This document shows, piece by piece, positions 5,578 to 10,971 of a stretch of 10,971 bases of DNA. A program made the position numbers and the translations under genes. The DNA comes from an uncultured Gemmatimonadota bacterium (lineage in GTDB: Bacteria; Gemmatimonadota; Gemmatimonadetes; Gemmatimonadales; Gemmatimonadaceae): NCBI GenBank assembly GCA_903894655.1, contig CAITQY010000687.1, positions 1 to 10,971 of the forward strand. The letters run 5' to 3'. Positions within the stretch are counted from its first letter, which is position 1. Each line of letters opens with the position of its first letter. Under the pieces are notes generated by a model. That model searched no databases and was not told the origin of the DNA. It saw only the letters and a list, made by a program, of their open reading frames with translations.

Positions 5578-7253
5578 TGGCGATCCGCGGAAATCTCAGC
5601 GAGGCCTCGTTGGCCGACGTGCTGCAGCTGTTGGCGCTCGGGCAGAAGACGGGATGCCTCAGCGTCGCGCGCGAGGGCAGCTTCGGGACCGTGCACTTCG
5701 CGGGTGGCCGCATCGTGCACGCCGAGCTGGTGAATCGTCGCGATCGGCTCGGTGACCGACTCGTTCGCATTGGCGCGATCACGCCTGATGATCTCGCGCG
5801 CGTCACCGCTGCCCGTGCGCCGCAGGATGATCGAGAGCTTGCCCACGCGCTGTTGGCACCGGGACTCCTCGCACGTGAGGTGCTCGTCAGCGCGTATCGG
5901 ACGCAGGTTGAGGAGGCCGTTTACCACCTCTTCAGCTGGTCGCTCGGGTCGTTCACGTTCGAGCCGGAGACCGAGGACGCGACCGACACAGCCCTCGTGT
6001 CAATGAGTGCCGACTCGCTGCTGCTGGAAGGCGCACGCCGTGTCGATGAGTGGACGCAGATTGCGCAGAAGGTGCCGAGCCTCGATCTCATCTTCGAACT
6101 CGATGGTCCGCGGCTCGCGCAGCGTGAGGTTCCGTTGAGCGCGACGCAGGAGCGCATCCGGCTGTTCCTCGACGGCACGCAGGATCTCAACGCCGTGATC
6201 GAGCGTTCGGGCCTCGGCGAGTTCGAAGTCGGCAAGGCGGTGTTCGGCCTGCTCACCGCCGGCTACGTGCAGCGCGTGGGTCGGAGTGCGGCGCAGCGCG
6301 TGCCGCCACCGGAGAGCCGCGTGGCCGAGCACCGTAATCTCGGCATCGCGTTCTATCGTACCGGCATGCTCGACGAAGCGCAGCGCGAATTCCGTCGTGT
6401 GCTCGAGCTGCGGGAAGCCGACGGGGTATCGCGCTTTCATTTGGGACTCGTTCAGCTGCGTCGGGGGGACTGGGCGGGCGCCTACGCGACGTTCCTGCGC
6501 GCGTCGCAGGAGCCCGATGCGCCCGCGGCCGTGCTGCACAATCTCGCCTTTGTGTGCGAACAGCGCGGCGACCTCGTCGCGGCCGCAGGGTTCCTCGATG
6601 AGGCCACGCGCCGCGTCGTCGCGCCTGACCCGCGGATCGCCCTGTCCCGGGCCACGCTCGCGCTTCGCCTGGGCGACCTGGTCGGCGTCGAGTCGGCGTT
6701 GAACGAGGCGCGCACGGCATGGGGCGCCCGACAGCCGTCCGCCGCCTGGTTTCATGTGGCCGGACTGGCCGCCGCCCTTGGCGGCGACACGGCGCGGGCG
6801 GCGGTGGTGCTGGAAGAAGGCCTCACGCTGCATCCGCACGCGGCTGCGTTGCACAACAATCTGGCCGTCGTGCACGAGCGGCGCGGCAGTTACGAACTGG
6901 CCGCCCGTACGATCGAGCACGCGTTACTCGAAGACGCGAACTGCGCGCATCTGCACAAGAACCTCGGTGACTACTTGTACCGCGCGCAGCGCTACGATGA
7001 AGCCTTCGAGTCATTCGTACGCGTGGTGCGATTGATGCCGTCGCACGGGCCCGATGTGTATCTCAAGCTCGGGAATGTGCACTACCGTCGCGGCGCACTG
7101 GCCGAGGCACAGGCCGCGTGGGAGCAGGCGCTGGCGCTCGCCCCGGATAACGCGATTGTGCGCGCAAATCTCGATGCGATGCGCCGCGCGACGCCGTCGG
7201 AGTCCGTTCCGGTTGCCCCCAGCGACAACGCCCTGGTTGGTGGCGCGGTATGA
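5577..7253 (+). CDS. PATAN/DUF4388-TPR protein with MshEN-like insert
   Basis: The protein has 558 residues from ATG 5577. Residues 1-130 are a full PATAN/DUF4388 domain (MAIRGNLSEASLADVLQLLA; FGTVHFAGGRIVHAEL at 36-51; LFSWSLGSFTFEPE at 118-131). Inside it, residues 57-105 form a helical insert, RLGDRLVRIGAITPDDLARV and following, resembling the N-terminal domain of GspE/PilB-type ATPases (MshEN), some of which bind cyclic di-GMP. Residues 185-235 resemble the winged-helix-like segment of the other PATAN protein. Residues about 250-535 carry about seven to eight TPRs, clearest in AEHRNLGIAFYRTGMLDEAQ and DVYLKLGNVHYRRGALAEAQ. No signal peptide or membrane segment is seen. The gene overlaps its neighbours at both ends (TAATG and ATGA), implying coordinated synthesis with the AAA+ protein and CheB. 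An adaptor or scaffold role is inferred; cyclic di-GMP binding is only a possibility. Confidence 0.88.
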   Translation: MAIRGNLSEASLADVLQLLALGQKTGCLSVAREGSFGTVHFAGGRIVHAELVNRRDRLGDRLVRIGAITPDDLARVTAARAPQDDRELAHALLAPGLLAREVLVSAYRTQVEEAVYHLFSWSLGSFTFEPETEDATDTALVSMSADSLLLEGARRVDEWTQIAQKVPSLDLIFELDGPRLAQREVPLSATQERIRLFLDGTQDLNAVIERSGLGEFEVGKAVFGLLTAGYVQRVGRSAAQRVPPPESRVAEHRNLGIAFYRTGMLDEAQREFRRVLELREADGVSRFHLGLVQLRRGDWAGAYATFLRASQEPDAPAAVLHNLAFVCEQRGDLVAAAGFLDEATRRVVAPDPRIALSRATLALRLGDLVGVESALNEARTAWGARQPSAAWFHVAGLAAALGGDTARAAVVLEEGLTLHPHAAALHNNLAVVHERRGSYELAARTIEHALLEDANCAHLHKNLGDYLYRAQRYDEAFESFVRVVRLMPSHGPDVYLKLGNVHYRRGALAEAQAAWEQALALAPDNAIVRANLDAMRRATPSESVPVAPSDNALVGGAV

Positions 7254-8401
7254 TGCGGTCCGATCACGTCGACGTGCTCACCAGTCAGATCCACGGGCGC
7301 CGCCGCGTCCTCGTGGTGGACGACAGCGCGTTCATGCGCCGGCTCGTCAGCGACATCGTGGCATCCAGCGGCGAGTTCGAGGTGGTCGGGACCGCGCGTG
7401 ATGGACTGGACGCGCTGCGACAGATGCCGCTGCTCACTCCCGATCTGATCACGCTCGACGTGGACATGCCCAACCTCGACGGCTTGGCCTGTCTCGATCG
7501 GCTCATGCGGGAGTGGCCGCGGCCGGTCGTGATGCTGAGCGCGGGCGGTAGCGACGGCGGTGCGGAGGCCACGCTGCGCGCGCTCGATCGCGGGGCGGTG
7601 GAGTTCGTGCGGAAACCGTCAGGCGCGATCAGTCTCGACCTCGAACTCGTGCGCGATCAGCTGCTCGAGGCGTTGCGCGCGGCCGCATCGGTGACGGTGC
7701 TCGGCGGGGCGACGCTGCCGCCCACATTCGTGCCGGCGGAGAGGGTTGCTCGCGGTTCGGCGCACGACCACAGCCTGCGCTCGCCGGCGCGTGCGACCTC
7801 CGTCGTGTGCATTGCTGCATCGACGGGTGGCCCGGCGGCGCTGAGTCGACTCATTCCCCTGTTGCCACGCTTTGCGCATGCCGCGGTGCTCATCGTGCAG
7901 CATATGCCGGCGGGGTTCACGGCCAGCCTCGCGAACCGATTGCACGGGATCTCGCGATTGGCGGTGCACGAGGCGATGCACGGTGAGCCGTTGCTCGCGG
8001 GCCATGTGTACGTGGCACCCGGCGGCTTTCACCTGCAGGTGGGCGGCACGCCTTACGCACCCTCCGCGCTGCTCGATCAGGAGCCTACGGAATGGGGGGT
8101 GCGACCGGCGGCCGATCGGCTCTTCACGTCGGCGGCGCGCTGCTACGGCGCGGCCTGCCTCGGCGTGGTGCTCACGGGCATGGGGCGCGACGGCGCGAAC
8201 GGTCTGCTGGCGATTCGACGGGCCGGTGGACTCGCCGTCGTGCAGGAGCACAGCTCGTGCGTGATTCCCGGGATGCCTGACGCCGCGCTGCGCGTGGCCG
8301 GCGCCGACGAAATCGTCGCACTCGCGGACTTGCCGGCGGCGATCGCGCGTCTCGTGGCGGGGCAGGGGACGGCCGACCACCGCGGGAAGAAGAGCGCGTG
8401 A
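7250..8401 (+). CDS. cheB: CheB, protein-glutamate methylesterase response regulator
   Basis: CheB removes methyl groups from (and deamidates glutamines of) chemoreceptors, resetting sensitivity when phosphorylated by CheA. The 383 residues have the standard layout. The receiver domain (about 18-135) has the acidic pair Asp24-Asp25, phospho-acceptor Asp70 in TLDVDMPNLDG, Ser97 and Lys122 in RKPSG. A linker of about 50 residues follows. The methylesterase domain (about 183-375) has the triad Ser191 in AASTGGP, His218 in VQHMPAGFT and Asp314 in LTGMGRDGA, plus RPAADRLFTSAA. All expected catalytic residues are present, so it should be active. ATG 7250 overlaps the previous stop (ATGA); ATG 7253 is an alternative start one codon later. 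No cheR, cheA, cheW or receptor gene is in the window; they may lie upstream. Its place in this operon ties the MglA/AAA+/PATAN proteins to a chemosensory pathway. Confidence 0.96.
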   Translation: MMRSDHVDVLTSQIHGRRRVLVVDDSAFMRRLVSDIVASSGEFEVVGTARDGLDALRQMPLLTPDLITLDVDMPNLDGLACLDRLMREWPRPVVMLSAGGSDGGAEATLRALDRGAVEFVRKPSGAISLDLELVRDQLLEALRAAASVTVLGGATLPPTFVPAERVARGSAHDHSLRSPARATSVVCIAASTGGPAALSRLIPLLPRFAHAAVLIVQHMPAGFTASLANRLHGISRLAVHEAMHGEPLLAGHVYVAPGGFHLQVGGTPYAPSALLDQEPTEWGVRPAADRLFTSAARCYGAACLGVVLTGMGRDGANGLLAIRRAGGLAVVQEHSSCVIPGMPDAALRVAGADEIVALADLPAAIARLVAGQGTADHRGKKSA

Positions 8402-8417
8402 TCGATGCGCATTGCAC

Positions 8418-8435
8418 CGGCGCCATCGCCGCTTT
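8418..8435 (+). terminator. weak hairpin after cheB, possible operon end
   Basis: CGGCG-CCAT-CGCCG forms a 5-bp stem with a 4-nt loop 16 nt after the cheB stop, followed by CTTT. The stem is short and the U tract poor. A second small hairpin, TCGAGC-TCGT-GCTCGA, lies at 8458-8473. This 114-nt gap is the widest protein-gene gap in the window, so a transcript boundary here is plausible but weakly supported. No convincing -35/-10 pair was seen in it. Confidence 0.25.
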
Positions 8436-8515
8436 ACGCGTGGTGGCAGTAGTGTTCTCGAGCTCGTGCTCGATCTCGTTCGACTTCTCCGCTGACTTCG
8501 TGGAATGAGCGTGCC

Positions 8516-9382
8516 ATGTCGCTAACCGGCTCCGACCTACAGACGCGCTTCGATGCGATCGACAATGCGCTGGCCGCCGAGCCAGCGCCGGATGAGCGCG
8601 AGCGCTTGAAGCAGCAGATTATCACCCTCTTTCGCGACGCGGATGCGGCCGCCACGGCTGCGCTCGCGTTGAAGGCCAGCGTGAAGTCGTTGGTGGAGCG
8701 CTGGAAACAGCTCGACGGTGCGACGGCTTCGGCCAAACCCTCCACGGGGGCGGCCACGTTCTCCGGTTCGGGACGGGTCGATCATCTCGGCGCCTCCACG
8801 TTCATCGAGAAAGGCTGGTCGAAGCTGTCGCTTGGCGACCCGGCCGGGGCGGAGGTGGCGTTGCGACGGGCCCTGGAGCTGGCCCCGGGGAGTAACGAGG
8901 CCGAGACCCTGCTGGGGTGGGCGCAGATGATGCAGCAGCAGTATGACGGCGCGCTCGCCACCTTGCAGCAGGTCCTTGCGCGCGATCCCGAGCACGCGAT
9001 GGCGAGCGCGAACGTGGGCTACATCGGTCTGCGTCAGGGGCGGTACGGTGAGGCGATCGAGCAGCTCGCGCGCGTAATCCGACTCGATCTCGACCGGAAA
9101 GCCACGCTGTATGCCCATCTGTATTTGGGCATGGTCTATCGCGAGCGTGAGATGTACGACGATGCCGAAACGTTTTTCCGGAAGGCGCTCGAACTCGGAC
9201 CCAACCTGCTGCAGAGCTGGTATGAACTCGGACGCGTGCACTGGTTTGCCGGACGGCGTGGTGACGCGATCGCGTCGTGGCGTTCGGGGGCCGAGGCCAA
9301 CAAGTTCAGTCCATGGGGGAAACGCTGCGCGGAGTTGCTGGGGCAGATAGAGCAGGGCGGAGCACCACCGCGCGCCGACTGA
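8516..9382 (+). CDS. TPR-repeat protein with N-terminal helical domain
   Basis: The protein has 288 residues from ATG 8516. There is no strong Shine-Dalgarno sequence; GGAA at 8502-8505 is the best candidate. Residues 1-68 are predicted helical and charged (LTGSDLQTRFDAIDNALAAE, then DERERLKQQIITLFRDADAA), possibly a coiled-coil interaction module. A Ser/Gly/Ala-rich linker covers about 69-88. Residues about 92-280 carry four to five TPRs: FIEKGWSKLSLGDPAGAEVA, then units near 128-160, 162-195, 197-230 and 231-264, the clearest being AHLYLGMVYREREMYDDAET. No signal peptide or membrane helix is present, so it should be cytoplasmic. It shares TPR composition with the cluster upstream, so it may belong to the same pathway, but the gap before it makes this uncertain. 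It sits 2 nt before the preferred start of the metalloprotease gene. Specific function unknown. Confidence 0.85.
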   Translation: MSLTGSDLQTRFDAIDNALAAEPAPDERERLKQQIITLFRDADAAATAALALKASVKSLVERWKQLDGATASAKPSTGAATFSGSGRVDHLGASTFIEKGWSKLSLGDPAGAEVALRRALELAPGSNEAETLLGWAQMMQQQYDGALATLQQVLARDPEHAMASANVGYIGLRQGRYGEAIEQLARVIRLDLDRKATLYAHLYLGMVYREREMYDDAETFFRKALELGPNLLQSWYELGRVHWFAGRRGDAIASWRSGAEANKFSPWGKRCAELLGQIEQGGAPPRAD

Positions 9383-9384
9383 TC

Positions 9385-10407
9385 GTGAAGGTCGCGGCGA
9401 TCGCGGCGCTTGGGCTGTGCCTGTTCGCGAGGCCGGGCGGCCCGCTGCGCGCGCAATCGGTGCTGTCGCCGTCGGCTCCCAGCCTCCGGCTCGACGCGGG
9501 GCGTTTCACGGTGGTGGCCGAAGGGCGTGATGCGCGCCTCGCCCGCACGCTGCTGACCGCCGCGCAGGCCAACGATACCTTCCCCGGGCTGCCGCGTCCC
9601 CGGGCGCACGTCCTCATCGCGGTGGCCCCAAATGCCGAACGTTTTCGGCAGTGGGTTGGGCCCCACGCGCCCGAGTGGGGGGCCGCGATCGCCATTCCCG
9701 ACGAGCAGCGGCTGGTGCTTCAGGGCGGTCGGGCGGGCAGCGATGCCGGTGATCCCGTCGTCGTCCTTCGGCATGAGTTAGCCCATCTGGCGCTGCATGA
9801 GCGGATGGGCCGGTTGCCCCCCCGCTGGTTTGACGAGGGATACGCCAGCGTGGCGGCCGGCGAGTGGACGCGCGACGAGGCGTTTGAAACGTCGCTGACC
9901 ATGGTGTGGCGCACGTTGCCGTCACTCGATCGGCTGGAGGCGGGATTCTTCGGCGGTGCATCCGAAGCGACGTGGAGCTACGCGATGGCCTATCGTGTCG
10001 TGAGCGAACTGCAGGCGCTCGATCCCGTGAACGGCCTGTCCAATTTTCTCAGCTACTGGAATGCAACGGGCTCGATGGAGAAGGGAGTTCGCCAGGCCTA
10101 CGGGATGACCGGTGAGCAGTTCGAGAGGCACTGGAAGAGCCGCACGCGGAGCCGATACGGGGCGCTCTCCCTCGTGACCAACATCTCCGCCGTGTTCGGA
10201 CTGTTCGGCGTGATCTTGCTGCCGCTGTACGTGAGCCGGCGCCGCCGAGACCGCCGGAAGCTCGAGGCCATGCGGGCCCAGGACCTCGCCCAAGATGAGG
10301 CGGCGCGAGCGTCGGCGCTTCAGGCGTTGCTCGACGCCGGATCGGAATCCGGCCCTTGCCGTGCTCCTTGGTCTGGCGGTATCGTGCGCCATGACTTCGA
10401 TCGATAA
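9385..10407 (+). CDS. membrane-anchored zinc metalloprotease, peptidase MA-like
   Basis: GTG 9385 is preferred because it lies 2 nt after the TPR gene stop and gives a textbook signal peptide (MKVAAIAALGLCLFARPGG, likely cut after LRA). ATG 9313 and GTG 9277 are in frame but would overlap the TPR gene by 70 and 106 nt and bury the signal. No candidate has a good Shine-Dalgarno site. From 9385 the protein has 340 residues. The zinc motif HELAH (130-134) supplies two histidine ligands and the catalytic Glu131. WFDEGYA follows, with Glu151 as probable third ligand, the gluzincin spacing seen in peptidase MA/M1-like proteins. Residues about 261-283 are a membrane helix followed by SRRRRDRRK, so the catalytic domain should face the periplasm and the tail the cytoplasm. 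Substrate unknown. The 3' end overlaps the next small gene by 17 bp in another frame. Confidence 0.82.
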   Translation: MKVAAIAALGLCLFARPGGPLRAQSVLSPSAPSLRLDAGRFTVVAEGRDARLARTLLTAAQANDTFPGLPRPRAHVLIAVAPNAERFRQWVGPHAPEWGAAIAIPDEQRLVLQGGRAGSDAGDPVVVLRHELAHLALHERMGRLPPRWFDEGYASVAAGEWTRDEAFETSLTMVWRTLPSLDRLEAGFFGGASEATWSYAMAYRVVSELQALDPVNGLSNFLSYWNATGSMEKGVRQAYGMTGEQFERHWKSRTRSRYGALSLVTNISAVFGLFGVILLPLYVSRRRRDRRKLEAMRAQDLAQDEAARASALQALLDAGSESGPCRAPWSGGIVRHDFDR

Positions 10408-10561
10408 GCCCCGCTCTCGCGCCCTGCTGTACTGGGGCGCCGCCGCACTGTCGTTGGTGGTCGGCTACGTGGACCTCGCCCGTGGCGGCGAGACCATCGC
10501 CCCGCTGCTGCTCGTACTCGGATATGTCGTTCTGGTACCGCTCGCGATTCTGAAGGGATAA
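10391..10561 (+). CDS. small two-helix membrane protein
   Basis: A 56-residue protein read from ATG 10391, overlapping the last 17 bases of the metalloprotease gene. The frame is open further upstream, but that part reads as an Arg-rich shadow of the protease gene. Residues 11-29 (ALLYWGAAALSLVVGYVDL) and 36-54 (IAPLLLVLGYVVLVPLAIL) are two hydrophobic helices joined by a short ARGGET turn. The N-terminus (TSIDKPRSR) is positively charged, suggesting that both termini lie inside. There is only a weak ribosome site (GGCGG), which fits translational coupling to the protease. The family is not recognised and no function can be assigned. The clean hydrophobic pattern and high third-position GC support it as a real gene. 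Confidence 0.65.
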   Translation: MTSIDKPRSRALLYWGAAALSLVVGYVDLARGGETIAPLLLVLGYVVLVPLAILKG

Positions 10562-10697
10562 GCGGAACACGAGGCAGCGAGGGATGGGACCGCAGCGCTG
10601 CCGAATGTGACAATCCGGTTAAGTTGTGCCAGCGGCGGGAACAGCTCTCCTAAATCGTTGTATTTTTTCAACGGACGACGTGGGTCTGACGTACACG
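10562..10697 (+). other. intergenic region before tRNA-Val
   Basis: No gene is seen here. It contains a local AT-rich pocket (about 10651-10670) that stands out from the GC-rich surroundings and includes the inverted repeat CGTTG/CAACG (10656-10660 and 10669-10673) around a TATTTTTT loop. This could mark a promoter or a transcript end. No -35/-10 pair with proper spacing to the tRNA was found. Confidence 0.4.
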
Positions 10698-10771
10698 GGG
10701 CGAAGAGCTCAGTTGGTTAGAGCGCCTGCCTTACACGCAGGATGTCGGGGGTTCGAGTCCCTCTTCGCCCA
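10698..10771 (+). tRNA. tRNA-Val (anticodon UAC)
   Basis: The cloverleaf folds by eye. The acceptor stem is GGGCGAA with TTCGCCC, and the discriminator A is at 10771. The D arm is GCTC/GAGC, the anticodon stem CCTGC/GCAGG with loop CTTACAC (anticodon TAC), and the T arm GGGGG/CCCTC (one G-U pair) around TTCGAGT. The length is 74 nt. CCA is not encoded; the next bases are CTC. Position 8, usually T, is G by this alignment. Confidence 0.95.
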
Positions 10772-10792
10772 CTCGCTCCACTCGTCTCGACC

Positions 10793-10820
10793 GTTCAGCG
10801 TGCCGCGAGGGATGCTGAAC
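10793..10820 (+). other. hairpin downstream of tRNA-Val
   Basis: GTTCAGC (10793-10799) and GCTGAAC (10814-10820) are perfect inverted arms. With one G-U and one further T-A pair the stem reaches 9 bp around a 10-nt loop. No T run follows, so it is not a standard intrinsic terminator. It could shape the tRNA 3' trailer or end transcription in another way. Confidence 0.4.
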
Positions 10821-10971
10821 AACCCGTACGGTATCGAACTGGCGTCGGCCTCGGCCGAATGCTTGCACGGTACGTCGCTGCTCTTCAAGTTCTGCAGTTC
10901 CCCCCAGACCCGACTGGCTCGCGCACGGCCATTCGGGTCGCAGGTATGCCGGCGTTATGCCGGATCCACGG
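10812..10971 (+). CDS. short open frame running off the window, doubtful
   Basis: ATG 10812 (or GTG 10800) opens a frame that stays open to the right edge for 53 codons, beginning MLNNPYGIELASASAE. Third positions are GC-rich in the first half. There is no spaced Shine-Dalgarno site, since the GAGGG abuts the ATG, and the start lies inside the hairpin at 10793-10820. The predicted peptide matches no family I recognise. It may be the start of a gene that continues outside the window or chance open frame in GC-rich DNA. Confidence 0.2.
   Translation, partial: MLNNPYGIELASASAECLHGTSLLFKFCSSPQTRLARARPFGSQVCRRYAGST

Noticed and set aside
6000..6920. 306-codon open frame on the minus strand
   Set aside because: It lies wholly opposite the PATAN-TPR gene, whose repeats are unmistakable, and the product looks like a shadow frame.
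8458..8473. TCGAGC/GCTCGA hairpin as an intrinsic terminator
   Set aside because: It has no following T run and a short stem; it may be a chance palindrome in GC-rich sequence.
9277..9384. Upstream starts for the metalloprotease (GTG 9277, ATG 9313)
   Set aside because: Both overlap the TPR gene and place a polar stretch before the signal peptide, although neither can be fully excluded.

Overview
The window is GC-rich, gene-dense and coded almost entirely on the + strand. It reads as part of a bacterial chromosome, most plausibly from Gemmatimonadota or a similar lineage with PATAN/DUF4388 proteins and MglA-type GTPases. That placement is an inference from gene content; no 16S or other phylogenetic marker is present.

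Positions 1-8401 look like one translationally coupled operon whose 5' end lies outside the window. In order it holds a 5'-truncated TPR protein; a PATAN/DUF4388 protein separated from it by a 15-bp tandem repeat and a 19-codon mini-ORF; a Ras-like MglA GTPase; a protein with two DnaA-type AAA+ modules but no DnaA DNA-binding domain; a PATAN/DUF4388-TPR protein carrying an MshEN-like insert; and a complete CheB methylesterase. Several joins are tight: ATGA at 1838 and 1894, 7 nt between mglA and the AAA+ gene, TAATG at 5575, ATGA at 7250.

MglA sets cell polarity in gliding and twitching bacteria, and CheB is the adaptation enzyme of chemosensory arrays. The likely theme is therefore a chemosensory pathway feeding a polarity GTPase, with PATAN and TPR proteins as adaptors and a tandem DnaA-like ATPase as an unexplained energy-dependent part. 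The AAA+ protein and its setting are the main candidate for an undescribed system.

Positions 8402-10561 hold a second, looser group after a 114-nt gap: a second TPR protein, a membrane-anchored gluzincin-type (peptidase MA-like) metalloprotease and a 56-residue two-helix membrane protein. A tRNA-Val(UAC) follows at 10698-10771. The last 200 bases have a hairpin and a short open frame running off the edge, with no recognisable gene. No insertion sequence, CRISPR array, rRNA or phage gene was seen.
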